A DNA stretch of 64,000 nucleotides from Rhodobacteraceae bacterium UBA6197 (GCA_002422085.1 DISZ01000008.1:225168-289167); one strand, 5' to 3'. Shown: positions 52,539 through 60,070, numbered from the stretch's first letter. The notes: generated by a model not told the origin, from the letters alone. Program-made: numbers and translations.

Positions 52539-52858
52539 TTTCCTGCCGGCACCGTGAAGGCGCGGGCCAAAAGCTCGGCTGCGACCCGGGCCGCCTCGAC
52601 CGGGCCTCCGCCAATTTCAACCGTGCGCAGATCATCGCCGCAGCCGTTCCAGCCGCCGCCCCGCAGCCCTGCCACCAGCAGCGCCAGCACGTCACGCGTC
52701 GAAAAGCGCCCTGCCTCGAACCGCTCAACCAGCGCGATCAGCGTGTCCACCTCCAGCGTCGCCTCCAACTCGGCCAGCGCGCCCAGGGTCAGCTTGGCCA
52801 CATGGCGCTTGCCATCCAGCCAAACCGCCACCTCACCTGCCCAAGGGTTCGCCATCAT
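52535..52858 (-). CDS. GTA family protein g10-like (tail assembly)
   Basis: A 107-residue protein, PWAGEVAVWLDGKRHVAKLTLGALAELEATLEVD, characteristic of the GTA gene 10 family, thought to act as a tail assembly chaperone. ATG 52858 overlaps the g9 stop. No catalytic motif. Confidence 0.9.
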   Translation of the reverse strand: MMANPWAGEVAVWLDGKRHVAKLTLGALAELEATLEVDTLIALVERFEAGRFSTRDVLALLVAGLRGGGWNGCGDDLRTVEIGGGPVEAARVAAELLARAFTVPAGK

Positions 52859-53268
52859 AGCGCCGTAAAGCTCAGCGCCCCCGCCGAGGCCATGCTCAGC
52901 TCGTAGGTCGCTTCGCCGTTGTGACTACCCGCATATTCGATCGAGGTAATCATGAACGCCCCCTGCACGATCCCGAAATCGGGGATGATGACCTGAAAAT
53001 CGGGCACCTCGCCGTCAAAGAAGATCTGCCGCGCGCGCTCGTCGGTGGCGGCGTCCTTGAACACCCCCGAGCCCGAGATCCCGGCCGAGCGCACGCCGGC
53101 GCCGCCAAGCAATTCGCGCCAGCCGCCCTGGCTTTCAAGGCTGGTCACATCCACCGTTTCCGCGTTAAAGCTGATCCGCGAGGCGCGCAGCCCAGCGATC
53201 GTTTCAAACTGCCCGCCCCCGTTGAGGTCAAGCTTGATAAGCAGGTCCTTGCCGTTCTGCGCCGCCAT
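52855..53268 (-). CDS. GTA major tail tube protein (g9-like)
   Basis: A 137-residue beta-rich protein, typical of the phage major tail protein family: GKDLLIKLDLNGGGQFETIAGLRAS at the start and EDARQIFF, and GAFMITSIEYAGSHNGEATYE at the end. It would form the hexameric tail tube. GGAGA lies six bases before ATG 53268. Confidence 0.93.
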   Translation of the reverse strand: MAAQNGKDLLIKLDLNGGGQFETIAGLRASRISFNAETVDVTSLESQGGWRELLGGAGVRSAGISGSGVFKDAATDERARQIFFDGEVPDFQVIIPDFGIVQGAFMITSIEYAGSHNGEATYELSMASAGALSFTAL

Positions 53269-53343
53269 GGCTTTATCTCCGATAAGTGAAAGAAAGGCCC
53301 ACTGTCTGCACAGTTAAATGGCCAAAATATTCGATATCTGCTA
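53269..53343 (-). other. AT-rich spacer between GTA g8 and g9
   Basis: Seventy-five bases, markedly more AT-rich than the rest of the cluster, with an ACTGT/ACAGT hairpin and the word GAATATTTTGGCCATTTAAC. The other g6-g12 junctions overlap or nearly do, so this gap stands out. It may hold an internal promoter or an RNA-stability signal for the abundant tail tube protein. Confidence 0.4.
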
Positions 53344-53751
53344 TTATCCTTCGACCCGCGCGCGGAAGGTCAGGTCGATCCGGCGCGTCTCGCCGGTCTC
53401 GACCCGCCGCGCCTTGGCACGCAGGAACCACAGCCCCACCAACCGCCCGCGCGCCAGGATCAGCGTCGCATCGACCAGTTGATCGGACACTGCCGCCGCC
53501 ACCGCCTTGGCCGATTGGAACCCCGCGGCATCGGTCACCACCGACACCACGAAATCATGTTCGGCACCGTCGCCGGTAACGTCCGAGGCGTCGCGCACGT
53601 CTTCCGGCCCGAGGCTGACATAGGTTCCCGTCACCGTTCCCGGTGGCACCGCGTCATAGATTGCATCGCCGATCAGTGCGTCCAGCGCGCTTGAGGCACG
53701 CAAGCGCTGATAGACCGCAGCCTGCAAGGCCGCGCCAATCCCGTAGCTCAT
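53344..53751 (-). CDS. GTA tail terminator / DUF3168 protein (g8-like)
   Basis: A 135-residue DUF3168 protein (ALQAAVYQRLRASSALDALIGDAIYDAVP ... HDFVVSVVTDAAGFQSAKAVAAAV), the family of tail-terminator or connector proteins at the head-tail joint. It overlaps g7 by ATGA. Confidence 0.92.
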   Translation of the reverse strand: MSYGIGAALQAAVYQRLRASSALDALIGDAIYDAVPPGTVTGTYVSLGPEDVRDASDVTGDGAEHDFVVSVVTDAAGFQSAKAVAAAVSDQLVDATLILARGRLVGLWFLRAKARRVETGETRRIDLTFRARVEG

Positions 53752-54086
53752 GCCACCACCTCCTCATGGGCAAAGCACGTCAGATAGTGCCCGCCGGTGT
53801 CTTTCTCGGCGACGGCCAGAATCCGAAACACCCGCTCACCGTCGCGGAAACGCTGCTCGGGGCGCGGGCGTTGCGCCGCGCCGGGGGGGGCCGCGCGCAC
53901 CGTGATGCGGTAGGGCACCAGCGCCAGCGTCACCAGTTCCCCGGCCCGTTCACGCCCCGAGCCGGCCACGACCTCGGCCCAAAGGCTGCCAAGCGCGGTC
54001 CAGACCAAGGCATAGCCACCCGCCCCATCGGGCGCGCGCACGGCCTCTTCCAGCACCAGATTGCGGTTCAGGCGCGGACTGCTCAT
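53748..54086 (-). CDS. GTA head-tail adaptor (g7-like)
   Basis: A 112-residue phage head-tail adaptor (SPRLNRNLVLEEAVRAPDGAGGYALVW, WAEVVAGSGRERAG). Overlaps g6 by ATGA at 54083-54086, so the frame upstream of 54086 is not used. Confidence 0.93.
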   Translation of the reverse strand: MSSPRLNRNLVLEEAVRAPDGAGGYALVWTALGSLWAEVVAGSGRERAGELVTLALVPYRITVRAAPPGAAQRPRPEQRFRDGERVFRILAVAEKDTGGHYLTCFAHEEVVA

Positions 54087-54688
54087 GCGAAGCCACCGGA
54101 CGGCCGGCCCCCCAGAACCCGCACCGTGCGCCAGCGCTCGATCAGCGCCATCACGCCAAAGGGCATACCGTCGCCCGATGCCGCAGTGTCGTGGCGCATC
54201 TCGTAATACTGCGCCGCCAGCAGGAACACCGCCTGTGCCAGATCGACCGGCAGGTCCGACCACGTCGGGCCAAAGCCGGCGGTAAAGGCAATCTCGACCG
54301 CGCCGCCGGTGGGAATGCCCGGCAACATCCCCGCCGCCTCGATCCGCGGGCGGCTGAGATCGCGCACCAGCCGGTAGCGCGCCGGCGACACCACCGTCAC
54401 CACGTCGTCGCGGTCGCGCATCCGGATCACGCTGACCGCACTGACCGGCGCCACCGGCAAGGGTTGCGCCGCGCCGCGCCAGGTCTGCAATGTCAGCACA
54501 AAGTCGCGCGCCAGCAGCACCTTGGCCGTGCGCCCCTCGATCGCGGCCAGCGCCGCGCGAAGATAGGCCTCCAGCGCGGCGTCTTCGGCGCCCAGATCGG
54601 CAAACCCGGTGCCCAGCCGCATATGGTTACGGAACTCGGCCACCGGCAAGGCCGCCGCGGGCACCACCGTTTCTTCGATCAGCATCAT
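54083..54688 (-). CDS. GTA head-tail connector (g6-like)
   Basis: A 201-residue protein resembling the phage gp6/gp8-type DNA-packaging connector: EFRNHMRLGTGFADLGAEDAALEAYLRAALAAIEGRT and YYEMRHDTAASGDGMPFGV. It starts at 54688 after GGAGG. It joins the portal to the tail. Confidence 0.92.
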   Translation of the reverse strand: MMLIEETVVPAAALPVAEFRNHMRLGTGFADLGAEDAALEAYLRAALAAIEGRTAKVLLARDFVLTLQTWRGAAQPLPVAPVSAVSVIRMRDRDDVVTVVSPARYRLVRDLSRPRIEAAGMLPGIPTGGAVEIAFTAGFGPTWSDLPVDLAQAVFLLAAQYYEMRHDTAASGDGMPFGVMALIERWRTVRVLGGRPSGGFA

Positions 54689-54806
54689 GGGAAACCTCCG
54701 CAAAACCTACGCCCCCGAAGGGGCAATGGGCGCGAACCACACCCGCCATCGCTCGGACGGAGGGAGCAGCTAGACGACAGCGAACCTGCGGCCCGCGCCC
54801 GGCCAA

Positions 54807-54826
54807 GCCGGGGGCAAGCCCCCGGC
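54807..54826 (-). terminator. Stem-loop directly after the capsid gene
   Basis: Perfect 9-bp stem GCCGGGGGC / GCCCCCGGC with an AA loop, in the 153-base gap between the g5 capsid stop and g6. No T-tract, so it is more likely an mRNA stabiliser or partial terminator that favours capsid expression than a full stop. Confidence 0.5.
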
Positions 54827-54841
54827 CCGATCCGACACCGT

Positions 54842-56041
54842 TTAGGCGGTGGCGAATTTCAGCAGCTTGATCGCGGCAAAGTCGCTCACGTCACCGCCCA
54901 CGCGTTTCGAGGCATAGAACAGCACGTGCGGTTTGGCCGAGAACGGGTCGCGCAGCACCCGAAGATCGGGACGCTCGGCGATGGTATAGCCGTTCTTGAA
55001 GTCACCAAAGGCCAGCGCAAAGCTGCCCGAGGTGATGTCGGGCATGTCTTCGGCGATCAGCACCGGATAGCCCATCAGACGCGCCGGTTCGCCCGCTTGC
55101 AGACCATCGGTCCACAGGAAGCGCCCATCGGCATCCTTCATCTTGCGCACCGCACCCGCGGTTTTCGAGTTCATTACGAAGCTCGCATTGGCGCGGTATT
55201 CGGCATCCAGCGCATAGACCAGATCGACGATCGCGTCCGAGGCGTTGGTGGTGGCGAAATCGCCGTCATTGCCAGTGGCGACATAGCCCAGATTGCCCCA
55301 GGACCAGAGGTCTTCGGCGATCTTCGCATGGGTCAGAAAACCCGTCGGCTTGTCGACGCCATCACCGGCGACAAAGGCCGCCGCTTCGGCACGGGCGAAT
55401 TTGTCGGCGATCCGGTTGGCCAGCCAGCCTTCGATGTCGAAGGCGCTGTCGTCCAGCAGGCGCTGGCTGGCTTTCGGCATCGCCGACAGCTCGTGCAGCG
55501 GAATGCTGATCCGGTCGATCTGCGGTGTGCCGGTTTCGGTCAGCGACGCCGTTTCCGTGGCCCAACCCGAGCCCATTTCGCTATGGTCCACCAGCACGTC
55601 GAACGAGCTTGCCTCGACGTTCACCACATTGGCGATCTGGCGGATCGAGGCGGTGGCCTTCAGCACGCCGCGGATCGTTTCCGAGGTCATCGGATCGACC
55701 AGATAGCCACCCTCGGCCGAAACCTGGGTGTTGAGCGCCTTGCCCTCCATCACGAGGCCCCGCAGCGCGTCATCATCGCCCGAGCGCAGATAGGCGCCAA
55801 AGGCTTTCAGGTGCGGTGCTTCCTCGGTGGCAGCGGCGGAAAGGGCGGGACGCCCCAGATAGGTATTCTTGCGATCCAGCATGGTCAGTCGCTCTTCCTG
55901 TTGTTTCAACGTCAGTTTCACTTCGTCCTGAAAGCCTTTGACTTCATTCAGGAACCCGGCCAGCGCGGTTTTCACCTCAGCCACCGGGGTCGGGCCGTCA
56001 GACATACCCGTCCCGGCCCGAGCCTTGATCTCGGTCTTCAT
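54842..56041 (-). CDS. GTA major capsid protein, HK97 family (g5-like)
   Basis: A 399-residue HK97-type capsid protein. The first about 80 residues form the scaffold-like delta domain with a coiled coil (FLNEVKGFQDEVKLTLKQQEERL), cut off by the g4 protease in the typical case; the mature core begins near AATEEAPHLKAF. GGAG lies five bases before ATG 56041. This gene is the usual marker of GTA clusters. Confidence 0.95.
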   Translation of the reverse strand: MKTEIKARAGTGMSDGPTPVAEVKTALAGFLNEVKGFQDEVKLTLKQQEERLTMLDRKNTYLGRPALSAAATEEAPHLKAFGAYLRSGDDDALRGLVMEGKALNTQVSAEGGYLVDPMTSETIRGVLKATASIRQIANVVNVEASSFDVLVDHSEMGSGWATETASLTETGTPQIDRISIPLHELSAMPKASQRLLDDSAFDIEGWLANRIADKFARAEAAAFVAGDGVDKPTGFLTHAKIAEDLWSWGNLGYVATGNDGDFATTNASDAIVDLVYALDAEYRANASFVMNSKTAGAVRKMKDADGRFLWTDGLQAGEPARLMGYPVLIAEDMPDITSGSFALAFGDFKNGYTIAERPDLRVLRDPFSAKPHVLFYASKRVGGDVSDFAAIKLLKFATA

Positions 56042-56082
56042 CGTCACTCCACCTGTTTCAAAAGGGTTGAGGGTGCGCCGTC

Positions 56083-56640
56083 CTATCGGTCGGCCAACAT
56101 CCGTGCCGCGTCCTGCAAGGCTGCGGCCAATTCGCGCCAGTCACCGGCCTCGGGCGCGTCGCCCTTGGCGGCAACCCGCGCCTGCTTGAGCATCGGAAAG
56201 GTGACCAAGGACACCTCCCAAAGCTCCAGTTCCGCAAGAAGCCGCTGGCCTTTTGCGTCCTTCTCGGCGGCAATCGTGCGGTAGCCGATCGACAGACCGT
56301 CGATCGCCCCCGCGCCGATCAGCGCCGCCGCCTCACGGGCGCGCGCCACGTCCAGAAGCAACCGCCCCTTGACGAACAGCCCGCGCTCATCCTCCCGAAT
56401 CTCGTCCCACACGCCGATCGGCTGCGCCGGATCGTGCTGCCACAGCATCTTGACCGAACCGCCCTTGTCAGCCATCTGCCGCAGGCTGCGCGCATAAGCA
56501 CCCTTTTGCACGATGTCGCCGCCCTGATCGGGCAGGCCAAACAGGCTGGCATAGCCCGAGATCACCGCGCCGTCGGCAACGGCGACCGCCGCCTCTTGTC
56601 GGCAGAACTTCAACTCCAGCCCGTAATCACTTGTCATCAT
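56083..56640 (-). CDS. GTA prohead protease, HK97 family (g4-like)
   Basis: A 185-residue serine protease of the HK97 prohead type: VISGYASLFGLPDQGGDIVQKGAYARSL, LWQHDPAQPIGVWDEIRED with the catalytic His, and the GAIDGLSIGYRT block with the catalytic Ser. It matures the capsid. GAGGA lies seven bases before ATG 56640. Confidence 0.93.
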   Translation of the reverse strand: MMTSDYGLELKFCRQEAAVAVADGAVISGYASLFGLPDQGGDIVQKGAYARSLRQMADKGGSVKMLWQHDPAQPIGVWDEIREDERGLFVKGRLLLDVARAREAAALIGAGAIDGLSIGYRTIAAEKDAKGQRLLAELELWEVSLVTFPMLKQARVAAKGDAPEAGDWRELAAALQDAARMLADR

Positions 56641-56650
56641 GTGCATTTCC

Positions 56651-56884
56651 TCACTTCGGGCCATATTCCAGAACCCCTTGCACCGCCTGCGTCAGGATCA
56701 CGGCCACAACCCCATAGACCGTCATCCACAAGCGCTTTTCCAACCCGATAATCATTGCCTCGATCCGCTCCAGCCGTTTTTCCACCTGCGCAAACTGCAA
56801 GGCCATGATCCGTTCCGTCGTCTCGAAACGTTGTTCGTGATATTCAAACGGCTCCTTGAGATAGCGCGACCCGCCCTCCGACAT
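56651..56884 (-). CDS. GTA small membrane protein (g3.5-like)
   Basis: A 77-residue protein with a coiled-coil N-terminus (EYHEQRFETTERIMALQFAQVEKRLERIEAM) and one membrane segment (about 54-70; MTVYGVVAVILTQAVQG). It starts three bases after the portal stop. It matches the small head-formation protein between g3 and g4 in the R. capsulatus cluster. Confidence 0.88.
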   Translation of the reverse strand: MSEGGSRYLKEPFEYHEQRFETTERIMALQFAQVEKRLERIEAMIIGLEKRLWMTVYGVVAVILTQAVQGVLEYGPK

Positions 56885-56887
56885 CGC

Positions 56888-58069
56888 CTATGCCTCCGAC
56901 AGGGGGGCCAGACCCAAGAGCGCGCGTTTTTCGGCATCCGACAGGAACGCGGCCTCGCCGATTCGCTTCCACTGCTGGTCGCGCTCGCCCGAAAGCGCGG
57001 CGATCTGGTCCAGATCGGGCTTCAGCTCGACCATCTCGCCCAGATGCGTTGACAGCCACCACCCGACCGCCGCCGCCACCCGCGTCGCCAGCGGCAGCAC
57101 CGTCAGGCGGTAAAACGCCCGGTGCGCCTCTTGATAGTTGGCGTAGGTCGCATCGCCCGGGATCCCCAGCAACATCGGCGGCACCCCGAAGGCCACGGCA
57201 ATTTCGCGCGCCGCCGCCTGCTTGGTGGCATGAAACTCCATGTCCGAGGGGCTGAACCCCATCGGCTTCCAGTCCAGCCCGCCTTCCAGCAGCATCGGCC
57301 GCCCGGCATTGCGTGCACCCTGATGATGCATCTCCATCTCGTCCACCAGCCGGTCATACTGATCCGCGCTCAGCGCGCCCTGCCCGTCACTGCCCTTGTA
57401 AACAAACGCCCCCGAAGGCCGGGCGGCATTGTCCAAGAGCGCCTTTGACCAGGCGCTGGCGCTGTTGTGCACGTCGATCGCCGTTGCCGCCGCCTGCATC
57501 GGACTTAGCCCGTAGTGGTCGTCTTGCGGGTGGAACGCCTTGATGTGACAAATCGGGTCGGGCGCGCCGCTCATGTCGAAACGATGCTTGCGCCCGGCCA
57601 CGGTATAGTCATAGGCCACCGGCCAGCCATCCGCCCCCGGCACGATGCTCATCCGGTCCGCGCGCAGCACATGCAGCTCGCGCGGCAGGCCCGCAAGCGG
57701 CGTCACCGCCTCCAGATAACCGTTCCCCGACAACAGCATCTGCCCATAAAGCGCCTCGAACAGCTCGGCCCGGCCCTGCCCCGGATTGGGCCGCCGCATC
57801 AGCTCGATCACCGGATGCACCTCGTAGCGGCGCTCCTGATCCTGACACACCAGCGGCAGCGCCGCCGCCGCCTCGGCGATCAACTTGACACAGCGAAACC
57901 CCACCGGGTTGCCGGTAAAGCCGCTGCGCGTCAGGCTGACCGTATCGCGCGGGCTCCACACCACCCGCCCCGAGCCGGTGGCAAATGCCACGACCCGCCC
58001 CGTCGCCGAGGCCTTGCGTTCAGGCGCAGCCTCAGCGGCCCCGCCTCGACGAAAGAATTGCATCACCAT
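56888..58069 (-). CDS. GTA portal protein (g3-like)
   Basis: A 393-residue HK97-type portal protein: SLTRSGFTGNPVGFRCVKLIAEAAAALPL, MQAAATAIDVHNSASAWSKALLDNAARPSG and AFGVPPMLLGIPGDATYANYQEAHRAFYRLTVLPL are the family's typical blocks. AGGAG lies seven bases before ATG 58069. A 190-base gap, holding one dispersed repeat, separates it from the terminase. Confidence 0.94.
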   Translation of the reverse strand: MVMQFFRRGGAAEAAPERKASATGRVVAFATGSGRVVWSPRDTVSLTRSGFTGNPVGFRCVKLIAEAAAALPLVCQDQERRYEVHPVIELMRRPNPGQGRAELFEALYGQMLLSGNGYLEAVTPLAGLPRELHVLRADRMSIVPGADGWPVAYDYTVAGRKHRFDMSGAPDPICHIKAFHPQDDHYGLSPMQAAATAIDVHNSASAWSKALLDNAARPSGAFVYKGSDGQGALSADQYDRLVDEMEMHHQGARNAGRPMLLEGGLDWKPMGFSPSDMEFHATKQAAAREIAVAFGVPPMLLGIPGDATYANYQEAHRAFYRLTVLPLATRVAAAVGWWLSTHLGEMVELKPDLDQIAALSGERDQQWKRIGEAAFLSDAEKRALLGLAPLSEA

Positions 58070-58215
58070 CCCGATCTCCTCAAACTCAGACCGCCCGACC
58101 GGGCCGCCGAAAAGCAAGAGGGCCGGGAAATCCCCAGCCCTCACGCCCTGTTTCATCTTGCAGCAGGGCACCCGCCCCGCGCCCTGCGCGCGCGCCCGAC
58201 CAGGCCAAAGCGCCA

Positions 58216-58254
58216 GCTTTCACCTTTGCTCAAATATCCCCGCCGGAGGCTTCC
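58216..58254 (-). repeat. Dispersed intergenic repeat inside the GTA operon
   Basis: Minus-orientation copy (GCTTTCACCTTTGCTC ... CCCCGCCGGAGGCTTCC) between the g2 stop and the g3 start, ending four bases before the g2 stop codon. It is a type-A repeat. Confidence 0.8.
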
Positions 58255-58258
58255 ACAC

Positions 58259-59629
58259 TCAAAGCCCGCGCACCTGTGGCCGCCTGAATTTGCCGCCCGG
58301 TTCCAGGATCAGCTCGCTCAACGCCCATACCAGCGCATCCAGCCGGTCCGGGCTACCACGGCCCTCATAGCCATGCACCGTCATCCGGCACATCTGGTCT
58401 TCCAGCGCACCCAAGCCGCGCAGGTGCTTGACGCGACCCTGCTCGTATAGCGCGGCCACCGGCTCGGCCCGCAGACCCTTGCCGCGCCCGGCCCGCAAGG
58501 CGCGGAACGGGATCAAGGGATCCACCTGCCGGATCACGCTTTCCACCAGATCACCGCCCTGATTGACCTCCGCCACCAGCCGTTCGGCGCCGTGGCGCTG
58601 CATCGCCGTGACCGCGGCACGCGCCCATTCCAAGGGGCTTGCGCCCTGCACCGAGGCATCTTCCAGCACATAGGCGCGCCAATCCTGCGGATCGCCCCGC
58701 GTCACCGCGCCGACCACCACGATACCGCATTCATCCGACCCCGAATGCCCGGTCACCGCCGGATCGACCGCAACCACGATCCGGTCCAGATCGGGGGCGT
58801 GATCCACCCGGCACGCCTCGATCGCGGCCGTGCTCCACAGCGCGCCTTCGGTGTCCTCCAAAAGCAGGCCCTCCAGCTCTTGCCGACCGATCCTCGTGCC
58901 GGCATAGCGCGCCCGCACCTCTTCCAGGAACGAGCCCGCCAGATAGGCCCGGTTCGCCTCGGTCGGGGCGTGGGTCATCACCGTCGAGGGGTTCTTCAGG
59001 ATCGCCTTCAGCACCCCGACATTTTTCGGCGTCGTGGTGACCACCTGTTGCGGATGGGCGCCCAGACGCAGCGCGAACTGAAGGTTGTCCCAGGCATCTT
59101 CGGCCTTTTTCCACTTGGCCAACTCATCAGCCCAGGCCGCATCGAACTGCGGCCCGCGCAGGCTTTCGGGCTCATGCGCCGAAAACACCTGCGCCGTCGC
59201 GCCGTTGGGCCAGACCAGCCGCCGGCGGCCGGCTTCCCAGTCGGGGCGCCGATCGGGCGGCGAGCAGGCCAATATCCCGCTGTCGCCGAACACCATCACC
59301 TCGCGCACCTGATCGACCGTTTCCCCGACCAGCGCCACCCGCCGCGCCCTGCCGGGGTCAAGTGGGCCCGCGCCTTCCACGACGCTGCGCACCCACTCGG
59401 CCCCGGCCCGCGTCTTGCCGGCCCCGCGCCCGCCCATGATGACCCAGCTCTTCCAGGCCCCCTCGGGTGGCAGCTGATGCGGCAGCGCCCAAAACTCGAA
59501 CATCCACGGCAGGGCCAGAAGCGCGTTGTTGCTCAGCCCTCCCAGAAACGCGTCAACATCCTCCGGCCTCGCGGAGGCAAGCCAGGCGGCGCCCGATCTC
59601 GTCTCGCGCCGCGTCGAAGTCGAGGGCAT
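58259..59629 (-). CDS. GTA terminase large subunit (g2-like)
   Basis: A 456-residue DNA-packaging motor. The ATPase domain has Walker A GGRGAGKT (about 66-73) and Walker B AAWADE (Asp 168, Glu 169); the C-terminal nuclease domain begins near VVAVDPAVTG (about 262). The start is uncertain: ATG 59629 is the first in frame that makes sense and overlaps g1 by 77 bases; the conserved body starts at residues about 24-36 (ARPEDVDAFLGGL). It packs random pieces of host DNA in GTA particles. Confidence 0.93.
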   Translation of the reverse strand: MPSTSTRRETRSGAAWLASARPEDVDAFLGGLSNNALLALPWMFEFWALPHQLPPEGAWKSWVIMGGRGAGKTRAGAEWVRSVVEGAGPLDPGRARRVALVGETVDQVREVMVFGDSGILACSPPDRRPDWEAGRRRLVWPNGATAQVFSAHEPESLRGPQFDAAWADELAKWKKAEDAWDNLQFALRLGAHPQQVVTTTPKNVGVLKAILKNPSTVMTHAPTEANRAYLAGSFLEEVRARYAGTRIGRQELEGLLLEDTEGALWSTAAIEACRVDHAPDLDRIVVAVDPAVTGHSGSDECGIVVVGAVTRGDPQDWRAYVLEDASVQGASPLEWARAAVTAMQRHGAERLVAEVNQGGDLVESVIRQVDPLIPFRALRAGRGKGLRAEPVAALYEQGRVKHLRGLGALEDQMCRMTVHGYEGRGSPDRLDALVWALSELILEPGGKFRRPQVRGL

Positions 59630-59876
59630 GGTCGCCCCCGACTCCAGCAAGCTGTTTGCGGAGTTTTTCAACTCTGGTCCTTTCATCCATTACCATCTGG
59701 TAGGCTGCGCGAAGGTCCCTGACCGCCTGAGTGGCGGCCTTGACCTCGGAAAACTCACCCTGGCGAACCTTGTTCATCGCCAGCATCAGCTCCTCGGCAA
59801 CTTCCCGATACAGAACCTCAGTCCCCGATAGCAGATCTACCGTAGGGCCTTCCTCACCCGAGAAAGTCATATTCAT
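59553..59876 (-). CDS. GTA terminase small subunit (g1-like)
   Basis: A 107-residue helical protein (EVLYREVAEELMLAMNKVRQGEFSEVKAATQAVRDLRAAYQMVMDER), matching GTA gene 1, the small terminase. It reads in the first position of the cluster after a promoter-like and terminator-like leader, and its stop lies inside g2. No strong ribosome site before ATG 59876. Confidence 0.88.
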   Translation of the reverse strand: MNMTFSGEEGPTVDLLSGTEVLYREVAEELMLAMNKVRQGEFSEVKAATQAVRDLRAAYQMVMDERTRVEKLRKQLAGVGGDHALDFDAARDEIGRRLACLREAGGC

Positions 59877-59926
59877 CTGTTGCTTTGCCCGCCTCTCATG
59901 CCCTGTTCCGCACGAGTGAAACGAAA

Positions 59927-59955
59927 AAGCGGCGCCGGGTTTCCCCGTGCCGCTT
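59927..59955 (-). terminator. Intrinsic terminator-like hairpin in the GTA leader
   Basis: On the minus strand AAGCGGC ... GCCGCTT forms a 7-bp stem, with an inner GGG-GAAA-CCC hairpin, followed by TTTTTCG. It stands about 20-50 bases after the promoter at 59981-60009 and 51 bases before g1, pointing in the same direction. It could act as an attenuator that must be overridden for GTA expression. Confidence 0.65.
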
Positions 59956-59980
59956 GCCCACTTCTCCTAGCATGTCACAA

Positions 59981-60009
59981 GTTCTACCTGAAGCCGTTCG
60001 CAAAGTCAA
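59981..60009 (-). promoter_or_regulatory. Candidate sigma70 promoter of the GTA operon
   Basis: On the minus strand TTGACT (60004-60009) and TAGAAC (59981-59986) are separated by exactly 17 bases. It lies about 105 bases before g1. Confidence 0.6.
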
Positions 60010-60041
60010 GAACTAAATTCAGGGTTGTGCGCGATTTCACA

Positions 60042-60070
60042 AGAAAAACCCGGATCAACCGGGTTTCCCT
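60042..60070 (-). terminator. Intrinsic terminator of mltG
   Basis: On the minus strand AAACCCGG-TTGAT-CCGGGTTT followed by TTCTT, 21 bases after the mltG stop. It isolates the GTA cluster from upstream transcription. Confidence 0.9.

Noticed and set aside
54191..56284. A 697-codon frame on the plus strand in the GTA region, and one at 61484-63589
   Set aside because: Antisense shadows of GTA g4-g6 and of fabF/YhaN; no protein features.
43864..59876. Interpretation of the phage genes as an active prophage
   Set aside because: No integrase, excisionase, repressor, replication, lysis gene or attachment repeats were seen, and gene order and content fit the GTA type.
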